A DNA stretch of 35,472 nt from Pseudomonadota bacterium (GTDB lineage Bacteria > Pseudomonadota > Gammaproteobacteria > Burkholderiales > Burkholderiaceae_C). The position numbers were made by a program, and so were the translations under genes. The stretch covers positions 1-35,472 of the forward strand of contig CAUJIM010000105.1 of the NCBI GenBank assembly GCA_963205335.1, given 5' to 3'. Each line of letters starts with the position of its first letter. Position 1 is the stretch's first letter. The notes beneath the pieces are model-generated. The model was not told the origin of the DNA. It saw nothing but the letters and a program-made list of their open reading frames with translations, and ran no database searches. Positions 8,815-15,693 of the stretch are shown one piece after another.

Positions 8815-9849
8815 ATGAGCATCCAAGGCAAGAAAGTCACGCTGCACGAAATGGCGCTGCGCGACGGCATGCACCCCAAGCAGCACCAGATCAGCATCGA
8901 GCAGATGACGTCCGTCGCCACCGCGCTGGACGCGGCCGGCATGCCGCTGATCGAAGTCACCCACGGCGACGGCCTGGGCGGCGACTCGGTCAACTACGGC
9001 TTCGCTGCGCACACCGACGAGCAATACCTCAAGGCCGTCATCCCGCTGATGAAGCGCGCCAAGGTCTCGGCCCTGCTGCTGCCGGGCATCGGCACCGTCG
9101 ACCATCTCAGGATGGCGCACGACGTGGGCGTGCACACCATCCGCGTGGCCACGCACTGCACCGAGGCCGACGTCTCCGAGCAGCACATCACGCTGGCGCG
9201 CAAGCTCGGCATGGACACCGTGGGCTTCCTGATGATGAGCCACATGAACAGCCCCGAGGGCCTGGTCAAGCAGGCGAAGCTGATGGAGGGCTACGGCGCC
9301 AACTGCGTCTACGTCACCGACTCGGCCGGCCACATGCTGCCCGAGGACGTGCGTGCCAAGCTCGGTGCGGTGCGCGCCGCGCTCAAGCCCGAGACCGAGC
9401 TGGGCTTTCACGCGCACCACAACCTGGCGATGGGCGTGGCCAACTCCATCACCGCGATCGAGATGGGCGCCAACCGCGTGGATGCGGCATCGGCGGGCCT
9501 GGGCGCGGGCGCGGGCAACACGCCCATGGAGGTGCTGGTCGCGGTGCTCGACCTGATGGGCGTGCAGACGGGCGTGGACGTGTTCAAGATCCAGGACGTG
9601 GCCGAGGACCTGATCGTGCCGCTGATGGACTTCCCCATCCGCATCGACCGCGACGCGCTCACGCTGGGCTACGCCGGGGTGTACGGCTCCTTCCTGCTGT
9701 TCGCCAAGCGCGCCGAGAAGAAATACGGCGTGCCGGCGCGCGAGATCCTGGTGGAGATGGGCCGGCGCGGCTGCGTCGGCGGCCAGGAAGACATGATCGA
9801 GGACACCGCGCTCACGCTGGCCAGGCAGCGCGGCCTGAAGGTCGCCTGA
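8815..9849 (+). CDS. dmpG: 4-hydroxy-2-oxovalerate aldolase
   Basis: A 344-residue class II aldolase of the HMG-CoA lyase-like (DRE-TIM barrel) family that splits 4-hydroxy-2-oxovalerate into pyruvate and acetaldehyde. The metal and catalytic residues are R16, D17 and H20 (ALRDGMH), and H199 and H201 in GFHAHHN, one residue off the DmpG positions. The C-terminal part carries the domain that contacts the acylating dehydrogenase. AAAGGA at 8802-8807 is the ribosome site. It is tightly followed by the decarboxylase gene (14 bp). Confidence 0.96.
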   Translation: MSIQGKKVTLHEMALRDGMHPKQHQISIEQMTSVATALDAAGMPLIEVTHGDGLGGDSVNYGFAAHTDEQYLKAVIPLMKRAKVSALLLPGIGTVDHLRMAHDVGVHTIRVATHCTEADVSEQHITLARKLGMDTVGFLMMSHMNSPEGLVKQAKLMEGYGANCVYVTDSAGHMLPEDVRAKLGAVRAALKPETELGFHAHHNLAMGVANSITAIEMGANRVDAASAGLGAGAGNTPMEVLVAVLDLMGVQTGVDVFKIQDVAEDLIVPLMDFPIRIDRDALTLGYAGVYGSFLLFAKRAEKKYGVPAREILVEMGRRGCVGGQEDMIEDTALTLARQRGLKVA

Positions 9850-9863
9850 AAGGACGAAGCGCC

Positions 9864-10652
9864 ATGGCACTCAACAGCAAGACCCTCGACAAGCTCGCCA
9901 GGCACCTGCACGCCTGCCAGCGCGAGGCGCGCGACACGCCCAAGATCACCGACGAGCACCCCGGGATGGATTGGGGCGATGCGTACGCCATCCAGGACCG
10001 CATCCTCGCCGCCAAGCTCAAGGGCGGCGCGCGCATCGCCGGCTACAAGGCGGGCCTGACCTCGCACGCCAAGATGAAGCAGATGGGCGTGACCGACCCG
10101 GTGTTCGGCTTCCTGGTCGACGAGTTCACCGTGCCCGACGGCGGCGAGGTGAAGACGAGCGAGCTGATCCACCCCAAGGTCGAGCCCGAGATCTGCTTCG
10201 TCACCCGCACCGAACTGAAAGGCCCGGGCTGCAGCATCGCCAGCGTGCTGGCCGCCAGCGACGTGGTGCTGCCCGGCATCGAGGTGATCGACAGCCGCTA
10301 CCGCGACTTCAAGTTCGACCTCAAGAGCGTGGTGGCCGACAACACCTCGGCCTCGCGCTTCGTCGTCGGCGGGCGCGCGGTGGATGCGCGCAGCGTCGAC
10401 CTGCGCACCACCGGCATCGTGCTGGAGAAGAACGGCGTGCCGGTCGCGCTGGGCGCCGGCGCCGCGGTGCTGGGCCACCCGGCCGCCGCCGTGGCCATGC
10501 TGGTCAACCACCTCGGGCGCCGGGGCAAGAGCCTGCCCGCGGGCTCGCTGGTGCTCTCCGGCGGCGCCACCGAGGCGGTGGCGGTGCAGGCGGGCGACCA
10601 CGTCTGCCTGCGCATGCAGGGCATGGGCAGCGTGTCGGTGCGCTTCGTCTGA
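9864..10652 (+). CDS. dmpH: 4-oxalocrotonate decarboxylase
   Basis: A 262-residue member of the hydratase/decarboxylase family that removes CO2 from the keto form of 4-oxalocrotonate, giving 2-hydroxypentadienoate for DmpE. Metal ligands are E107 and E109 (PKVEPEICF) and E140 (PGIEVIDSRY). It is paralogous to the gene at 6268 and in known systems forms a complex with it. It is the last gene of the catabolic run: tandem GC hairpins follow and no tautomerase gene (about 63 codons) fits in the 115 bp before the next gene. Confidence 0.88.
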   Translation: MALNSKTLDKLARHLHACQREARDTPKITDEHPGMDWGDAYAIQDRILAAKLKGGARIAGYKAGLTSHAKMKQMGVTDPVFGFLVDEFTVPDGGEVKTSELIHPKVEPEICFVTRTELKGPGCSIASVLAASDVVLPGIEVIDSRYRDFKFDLKSVVADNTSASRFVVGGRAVDARSVDLRTTGIVLEKNGVPVALGAGAAVLGHPAAAVAMLVNHLGRRGKSLPAGSLVLSGGATEAVAVQAGDHVCLRMQGMGSVSVRFV

Positions 10653-10656
10653 CCAG

Positions 10657-10697
10657 GGCGGTTGCGTACCGCCGGCCCCGCCGTGGACCGGCGGGGC
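10657..10697 (+). terminator. Tandem GC hairpins at operon end
   Basis: GGCGG/CCGCC (10657-10661 with 10669-10673) is followed by a perfect 9-bp stem GCCCCGCCG (10675-10683) with CGGCGGGGC (10689-10697) and loop TGGAC. No T-run follows, so this is a candidate structured end of the catabolic transcript, not a classical intrinsic terminator. Confidence 0.4.
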
Positions 10698-10767
10698 TGC
10701 ATGCGGGCGCGTCGCCGGGCGCCATTTCCCGCTTGCGCCGCGCCGCGGGCGCGAGACAATGCGGCCC

Positions 10768-11970
10768 ATGCTGCAACTTGCCGACATTGAAGCCGCCGCC
10801 GTCCGCCTGGCCGGGCAGGTGCTCGATACCCCCTGCGTCGAATCGCGCACGCTCTCCAGCCTGACGGGCGCGCAGGTCTTCCTCAAGATGGAGAACCTGC
10901 AGTTCACCGCTTCGTTCAAGGAGCGCGGCGCGTACAACAAGCTGGTGCAGCTCGGCGCCGAGGAGAGATCGCGCGGCGTGATCGCCATGAGCGCGGGCAA
11001 CCATGCGCAGGGCGTGGCCTACCACGCCGAGCGGCTGGGCCTGCCGGCGACCATCGTCATGCCGGGCTTCACCCCCGGCGTGAAGGTGGCGCGCACGCAA
11101 GGCTTCGGCGCGCGCGTCATCCTGCACGGCAACACGCTGGAGCAGGCAGCGGTGCATGCACGGGCGCTCGCCCAGCACGAGCGCCTCGTCTTCATCCACC
11201 CGTACGACGACGAGGCGATCATGGCCGGGCAGGGAACCCTGGCGCTGGAAATGCTGGCGGCGCAGCCCGACCTGGATGCGCTGGTGGTGCCGGTGGGCGG
11301 CGGGGGCCTGATCTCGGGCATCGCCACGGCCGCCAAGGCGCTCAAGCCCGGCATCGAGGTGATCGGCGTGCAGGCCGAGCGCTTCCCCGCGATGGTCAAC
11401 CTGGTGCAGGGCACGCACCACGCGCAGGGTGCGAGCACGATCGCCGAGGGGATCGCCGTCGGCGCCCCGGGCGTGCGCTGCGCCGAGGTGATCCGCGAGC
11501 GCGTCGACGACTTGCTGCTGGTCGACGAGGGCGACATCGAGCAGGCCATCGTGCTGCTGCTGGAGATCGAGAAAACGCTGGCCGAAGGCGCCGGCGCGGC
11601 GGCGCTCGCGGCGCTGATGCGCCACAGGGAGCGCTTCGCCGGCAAGAAGGTCGGCATGGTGCTCTCGGGCGGCAACATCGACCCTCAGCTGCTGGCGCAG
11701 ATCATCGGCCGCGCGCTGGTGCGTTCGGGCCGCCTGGCGCGCCTGGTGGTGAGCGCGCGCGACGTGCCCGGGACGCTGGCGCGCATCACCGCCCTGGTGG
11801 CCGAGGCGGGCGCCAACATCGACGAGGTGCACCACCAGCGGGCGTTCACCCTGCTGGCGGCGCAGAACGTCGAGATCGAGATGGTGCTGCAGACGCGCAG
11901 CCGCGCCCACGCCGAGGAGGTGATCGAGCGCCTGCGCGCGGCGGGGCTGGAGGTGCGGCTGGCGCTGTGA
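10768..11970 (+). CDS. ilvA: Threonine ammonia-lyase with C-terminal ACT domain
   Basis: A 400-residue PLP enzyme of the threonine/serine dehydratase family that deaminates L-threonine to 2-oxobutanoate. The PLP lysine is K51 in ASFKERGAYNK, SAGNHAQGVAYHA marks the substrate loop, and GGGGLISG binds the cofactor phosphate. Residues after about 325 form one ACT domain (RLARLVVSARDVPGTLARIT), expected for ligand-regulated enzymes. Length matches the ~400-residue single-ACT class, not the 500-residue biosynthetic enzyme, so ilvA versus tdcB naming is open. An in-frame ATG exists at 10759. A GACAAT hexamer ends 7 nt before the chosen ATG, which suggests a leaderless message. Confidence 0.9.
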   Translation: MLQLADIEAAAVRLAGQVLDTPCVESRTLSSLTGAQVFLKMENLQFTASFKERGAYNKLVQLGAEERSRGVIAMSAGNHAQGVAYHAERLGLPATIVMPGFTPGVKVARTQGFGARVILHGNTLEQAAVHARALAQHERLVFIHPYDDEAIMAGQGTLALEMLAAQPDLDALVVPVGGGGLISGIATAAKALKPGIEVIGVQAERFPAMVNLVQGTHHAQGASTIAEGIAVGAPGVRCAEVIRERVDDLLLVDEGDIEQAIVLLLEIEKTLAEGAGAAALAALMRHRERFAGKKVGMVLSGGNIDPQLLAQIIGRALVRSGRLARLVVSARDVPGTLARITALVAEAGANIDEVHHQRAFTLLAAQNVEIEMVLQTRSRAHAEEVIERLRAAGLEVRLAL

Positions 11971-12066
11971 GGCCGCGCGCGGCCGCAAGCCGCTTTGCGA
12001 GACACTGTGGGCCGTGTCGAACCCCTCCACGGGCCGGTGCCGCAAGGCCGGCCCTGCCCGCCGCGC

Positions 12067-13746
12067 ATGGACTGTCGTCGATTTCTTGGCGCTTGCGCCG
12101 TGCCCGCGCTCGCGGCCTGCGACCCGCGCTTGCGCGATCTGCCGGGCGGGTTCGCCGGGGCGGACATGGAGCACGGCCACGCGCTGCGCGAGGCGTGGCG
12201 CCAGGGGCGCTGGCCGGCGCCTGCCGGCACGCGGCGCGCCCGCGTCGTGATCGCCGGCGGCGGCGTGGCGGGACTGGCGGCGGCGCGCGCCCTGCGGCTG
12301 GCGGGGGTGGACGACTTCGTGCTGCTGGAGCTGCAGGACGAGGCGGGCGGCAACAGCCGCGGCGCGCGGGTGGCGGGCATCGCCTGCCCCCGGGGCGCGC
12401 ACTATCTGCCGCTGCCCGGCGACGCCGCGCGCGAGGTGCAGGACCTGCTGGAGGAACTGGGCGTGCGCCGCCGCGTGGCCGGGCGCTGGGGCTACGACGA
12501 GACCGCGCTGTGCCACAGCCCGCAGGAGCGGCTGTACTGGCAGGGGCGGTGGCACGAGGGCCTGCTGCCGGTCGACGGCGTGGCCGCGGGCACGCTGGCG
12601 CAGTACCGGCGCTTCGGCGCGCGCGTGGCGGCGCTGTCGCGCGCCGCGCCCTTCGCCATGCCGACGCTGCGGGGTTGGCAGGCAAACAGGCCTCTGGCGC
12701 CCGTCCATCAAGCGCTGGACGCTCTTGTTTTCGATGATTGGCTGGCACGCGAGGGGCTGGACGACGCGCACCTGCGCTGGTACCTCGACTACTGCTGTCG
12801 CGACGACTACGGCGCCGGCTCGGGCCGCGTCTCGGCCTGGGCCGGCATCCACTACTTCGCCAGCCGCCACGGTTTCGCCGCGCCGGGCGAGGCGCCGGAC
12901 GAGGACGAGCGCGACGCGGTGCTGGCCTGGCCGCAGGGCAACGCCTGGCTGACCGAGCGGCTGGCCGCGCCGCTGCGCGCCCGGGGGCAGCTGCGCACCG
13001 GCACGGGGGTGCTGCGCATCGCCGAGGGCCGCCATGGCGTGGAGGTGGATGCGCTCGACGCGGCCAGCGGCCAGGTGCTGCGCTGGCAGGCCGAGTGCGC
13101 CGTGGTCGCGCTGCCGCTGTTCGTCGCGGCGCGCGTGGTGGGCGAGCCGCCCGGGTTCCTGGCGCAGGCCGCGCGGCGCATGGCGTGGGCGCCCTGGCTG
13201 GTGGCCAACATCCACATCGACCGCCCGCTGCAGGACCGCCCCGGCGCCGCGCCCGCCTGGGACAACGTGCTGCGCGACGGCGAGGCGCCCGGCGGCCTGG
13301 GCTACGTGGATGCGGGCCACCAGCGGCTCGACGTGGGCGCCAGCCTGGCGGGGCCGACGGTGCTCAGCTACTACCAGGCGCTGGGCGACCTGCCCGATGG
13401 CCGCCGCCTGCTGCAGCAGCGGCCGTGGACGCATTGGCGCGACGCCATCCTCGCCACGCTCGCCGGGCCGCACCCCGACATCGTCGAGCGCGCCACGCGC
13501 ATGGAGATCACGCGCCACGGCCATGCGATGGCGATTCCGGCGCCGGGCATGCAGCAGGTTTTGAGCCGGATCGGCCTGCAGGGCAATGCGGACAAGCGCC
13601 AGCAGCTATTGAACGGAGAGCGCGTGGCGCTTGTACCGCTGCCCGCCACGGCGCGCATGGCGTTCGCGCACGCGGACTGGTCGGGCTATTCGGTGTTCGA
13701 GGAGGCCTTCACGCGCGGGCATGGGGCCGGCGCGTGGGCCGCCTGA
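12067..13746 (+). CDS. Exported FAD-dependent oxidoreductase (amine-oxidase-like)
   Basis: A 559-residue flavoprotein. The chosen start gives an N-terminus with RRFLG (residues 4-8), a short hydrophobic stretch and an LAAC lipobox at C18, suggesting a Tat-exported, possibly lipid-anchored protein; an in-frame TTG or GTG start further upstream is possible. The FAD-binding GGGVAG lies at 64-69, followed by the acidic ribose-binding end and the GGNSRG motif of the NAD(P)-binding Rossmann/flavin amine oxidase group. The substrate is unknown. Two stretches of the coding sequence (12682-12740 and 13591-13635) look like in-frame remnants of the dispersed repeat. The 3' end overlaps the convergent cytochrome b561 gene by 38 bp. 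Confidence 0.8.
   Translation: MDCRRFLGACAVPALAACDPRLRDLPGGFAGADMEHGHALREAWRQGRWPAPAGTRRARVVIAGGGVAGLAAARALRLAGVDDFVLLELQDEAGGNSRGARVAGIACPRGAHYLPLPGDAAREVQDLLEELGVRRRVAGRWGYDETALCHSPQERLYWQGRWHEGLLPVDGVAAGTLAQYRRFGARVAALSRAAPFAMPTLRGWQANRPLAPVHQALDALVFDDWLAREGLDDAHLRWYLDYCCRDDYGAGSGRVSAWAGIHYFASRHGFAAPGEAPDEDERDAVLAWPQGNAWLTERLAAPLRARGQLRTGTGVLRIAEGRHGVEVDALDAASGQVLRWQAECAVVALPLFVAARVVGEPPGFLAQAARRMAWAPWLVANIHIDRPLQDRPGAAPAWDNVLRDGEAPGGLGYVDAGHQRLDVGASLAGPTVLSYYQALGDLPDGRRLLQQRPWTHWRDAILATLAGPHPDIVERATRMEITRHGHAMAIPAPGMQQVLSRIGLQGNADKRQQLLNGERVALVPLPATARMAFAHADWSGYSVFEEAFTRGHGAGAWAA
12682..12740. repeat. Dispersed repeat copy inside an open reading frame
   Basis: The order CAAACAGGCCTCTGGCGCCC, TCCATCAAGCGCTGG, GCTCTTGTTTTCGATGA resembles the full repeat at 18375 (AGCGCTTGTCCATCAAGCGCT core with T-rich flanks), read in frame as about residues 206-225 of the FAD oxidoreductase. 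The shared 13-base core CCATCAAGCGCT is the strongest link. Confidence 0.6.
13591..13635. repeat. Second dispersed repeat copy inside the same reading frame
   Basis: GACAAGCGCCAGCAGCTATT followed by GAAC matches the right half of the repeat (compare 1720-1750). A perfect 9-bp inverted pair ACAAGCGCC (13592-13600) and GGCGCTTGT (13626-13634) surrounds it. It encodes about residues 509-523 of the oxidoreductase without breaking the frame. Confidence 0.6.
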
Positions 13747-14278
13747 CGGGCAGCATGCGCCGCAGCGTGTCGTCGCGCATCAGGTAGTGGTGCGCCAGCG
13801 CGGCCCCGGCGTGCAGGCCGATGAGCCAGTAGCCCAGCGTGCCCAGGGTCTCGTGCACCTCCTCGAGGCTGCGCGCCAGCGCCCGGTCGGGTGCCAGCAG
13901 CGCGGGCAGGTCCAGGCCGAAGAACGGCACCGGCGTGCCCTTGGCGTTCAGGCTCAGGTAGCCCAGCAGGGGCGCGGCGAAGAGCAGTCCGTAGAGGGCC
14001 CAGTGCATGGCGCCGGCCAGCCGCACCTGCCACGCGGGCAGGTCCGCCAGCGGCCCCGGCGTGCCCAGCAGCAGGCGCAGCGGCAGGCGCACCAGCACCA
14101 CGGCGAACACCGTCAGCCCCAGCGTTTCGTGCCAGGCCTTGGCCAGGGCGCGCGCGCCGCTGCCCTTGGGCAGGCCGTCGTGCAGTTCGATGAGCGCGTA
14201 CACCCCCACCAGCAGCGCCAGCGTGAGCCAGTGCAGGGCGATCAGTGCCGGGTGATGGCGGTCGGTGTCGGTGCGCAT
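13709..14278 (-). CDS. Cytochrome b561 family protein
   Basis: A 189-residue four-helix membrane cytochrome of the bacterial b561 (CybB/YodB) type, expected to bind two b hemes in the inner membrane and move electrons between the quinone pool and periplasmic partners. Candidate heme histidines are H16 (IALHWLTL), H50 (AWHETLGL), H142 (EVHETLGTLGY) and H156 (IGLHAGAAL). Hydrophobic helices lie near residues 11-30, 52-71, 88-107 and 145-165. It follows the small secreted protein by 58 bp on the same strand and its stop lies inside the convergent FAD oxidoreductase gene. Its physiological partner is unknown. Confidence 0.88.
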   Translation of the reverse strand: MRTDTDRHHPALIALHWLTLALLVGVYALIELHDGLPKGSGARALAKAWHETLGLTVFAVVLVRLPLRLLLGTPGPLADLPAWQVRLAGAMHWALYGLLFAAPLLGYLSLNAKGTPVPFFGLDLPALLAPDRALARSLEEVHETLGTLGYWLIGLHAGAALAHHYLMRDDTLRRMLPVRRPTRRPHARA

Positions 14279-14336
14279 GGGAGGGCCTCCATGTCGTCTT
14301 TAGTTTAGATGTCCCGGATCGGCGGCGTTCCAGGGT

Positions 14337-14648
14337 TCAGACGCGCTCCTGCGTCCCGGCGATCCAGCGCAGGCCCTTGCCGCGGCTGTAGTAGTAGTCG
14401 CCCTGGGGGCTGATGACCACGGCGCGCGGCGCCACCGGGTCGAAGAAGTAGCTCCAGCCGTGGCCGGGCTCGCCGGGCCTTGCCTCGTGCGGCACGGCCT
14501 GCCAGGGCGCGGTCGCGGCCGCCGCGCCGCGGGCATCGGCCGCGTGCCGGTCGGCGTGGCGCTGGTCGTGGTGGCGGTTGCCGGCGAGCGCGGGGCCGCC
14601 CAGCAGGGCGGCGGCCATGGCGAGCGCGACGAAGGTGGTGGTGTGCAT
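14337..14648 (-). CDS. Small secreted protein, unknown function
   Basis: A 103-residue protein with a clear Sec signal peptide (hydrophobic run VALAMAAALLGG, cleavage after PALA near residue 22). The mature part is His/Ala-rich at first, then contains GWSYFFDP and ISPQGDYYYSRGKGLRWI. I recognise no family. AAGGAG (minus strand, 14655-14660) precedes the ATG. Its promoter carries the four-half-site operator also found before the PepSY gene at 18859, so it probably belongs to the same regulon. The His-rich start could bind metal or heme, which is only a guess. Confidence 0.72.
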   Translation of the reverse strand: MHTTTFVALAMAAALLGGPALAGNRHHDQRHADRHAADARGAAAATAPWQAVPHEARPGEPGHGWSYFFDPVAPRAVVISPQGDYYYSRGKGLRWIAGTQERV

Positions 14649-14695
14649 GGCGTGCTCCTTGACGGTGCAGTGCAGCCGACATCGGCTGTGCTTGC

Positions 14696-14751
14696 AGTCT
14701 GCGCGCGCGCCGATGAACGGCTGCTGAAGCGCCGGTTCACCCGGCGTTCAC
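14696..14751 (-). promoter_or_regulatory. Promoter with four-half-site operator (site A)
   Basis: On the plus strand ATGAAC (14713), CTGAAG (14724), GTTCAC (14735) and GTTCAC (14746) are each 6 bp separated by 5 bp, two in each orientation around the centre. Read on the coding strand, CTTCAG-N5-GTTCAT is followed after exactly 11 bp by a -10-like CAGACT (14701-14696). The spacing equals that at sites B (18913) and C (22705). The upstream half of the operator overlaps the end of apbE. Likely an OmpR-family regulator target. Confidence 0.65.
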
Positions 14752-15693
14752 GGCGCCGAAGCGCCCGAGGCCGAGCTCCACCAGCCGCCCGTCCCGGCGC
14801 AGCAGCCACAGCGCTTCCAGCCCATGGCGCTGCGCCAGCGCCAGGCCTTCGCCCGGGCCGGCCACCAGCAGCGCGGTGGCCCAGGCGTCGGCGTCCATGC
14901 AGGCGGGCGCCAGCACGGTGACGCTGGCCACGCCGTTGTTCACCGGCCGGCCGCTGCGCCCGTCCATGCTGTGCGCCAGCCGCGCTTCGCCCACCTGCAC
15001 GAAGTGGCGATAGTCGCCCGAGGTGGCCACCGCCAGGTCGGCCAGTTCCAGCACGCCGTGCGCGGCGCGCCGGCCGGCGTCGGGGCGCTCCAGCGCCACG
15101 GCCCAGGGCGTGCCGTCCGCCTGGCCGCCCAGGGCGCGCAGCTCGCCGTCCAGCGCCGCCAGCGCGTGGGCCACGCCGTGCTGCTGGAGTACCTGCACCA
15201 TCCGGTCCACTGCGTAGCCCTTGGCGATGCCGCACAGGTCCACCTGCAGCGGCGCGTGCTTGCGCGCGCGGCCGGCGGCGGGGTCGAGTTCCAGCTTGTC
15301 GCAGGCCGGACGCGGCGCCGTGCGGATGGCGGCGGCGTCGGGTGCGCCGCGCGCCGCGCCGAAGCCCCAGGCATCGACCAGCGCGCCCACCGTGGGGTCG
15401 AAGGCGCCGTGACTCAGGCGCGCGACGTCGAGCGCGCGGGCCAGCACGGCTGTGATCTCGGCAGGCAAGGCCACCCATTCGTCGGTGGGTGCGCGGTTCA
15501 GGCGCACGAGGTCGCTGTCCGGCTTCCACGGCGACATCTGCCGGTCCACCTGTTCGACGCTGTCGGCCAGCTCGCGCCGCAGCGCCGCCGGGTTCACGCC
15601 GGGTTCGAGGTCGCACAGCACCGACCAGCGCGTGCCCATGGCGGGGCCGTGCAGGCGAGCGCGCGCCGTGTGGTCAGAAAGTGTCTTCGGCAT
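14737..15693 (-). CDS. apbE: FAD:protein FMN transferase (ApbE)
   Basis: A 318-residue ApbE-family enzyme that splits FAD and links FMN to a Ser/Thr of a target protein. Family motifs are HGAFDPTVGALVDAWGF (residues 95-111), DLCGIAKG (152-159, usual DLGGIAKG), DGE (182-184), SGDY (225-228), HSMDGRSGRP (241-250) and the metal site MDADAWATAL (266-275). No signal peptide or lipobox is visible, unlike the common periplasmic forms, so it may act in the cytoplasm. The start overlaps the upstream flavoreductase by 20 bp, indicating coupled translation. The nearby DUF2271 protein is the most obvious candidate target. Confidence 0.92.
   Translation of the reverse strand: MPKTLSDHTARARLHGPAMGTRWSVLCDLEPGVNPAALRRELADSVEQVDRQMSPWKPDSDLVRLNRAPTDEWVALPAEITAVLARALDVARLSHGAFDPTVGALVDAWGFGAARGAPDAAAIRTAPRPACDKLELDPAAGRARKHAPLQVDLCGIAKGYAVDRMVQVLQQHGVAHALAALDGELRALGGQADGTPWAVALERPDAGRRAAHGVLELADLAVATSGDYRHFVQVGEARLAHSMDGRSGRPVNNGVASVTVLAPACMDADAWATALLVAGPGEGLALAQRHGLEALWLLRRDGRLVELGLGRFGAVNAG

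Noticed and set aside
7741-9870. A minus-strand open frame of 709 codons
   Set aside because: It is antisense to dmpF and dmpG, whose catalytic residues are intact; the translation is low-complexity and has no start context.
10653-10767. Possible small tautomerase gene after dmpH
   Set aside because: Only 115 bp, occupied by two GC hairpins; no frame of about 63 codons beginning Met-Pro exists there.
10504-13524. A minus-strand open frame of about 1000 codons
   Set aside because: It lies antisense to the threonine ammonia-lyase and the FAD oxidoreductase, is Arg/Ala/His-rich with no family motif, and is a product of high GC at third positions of the real genes.
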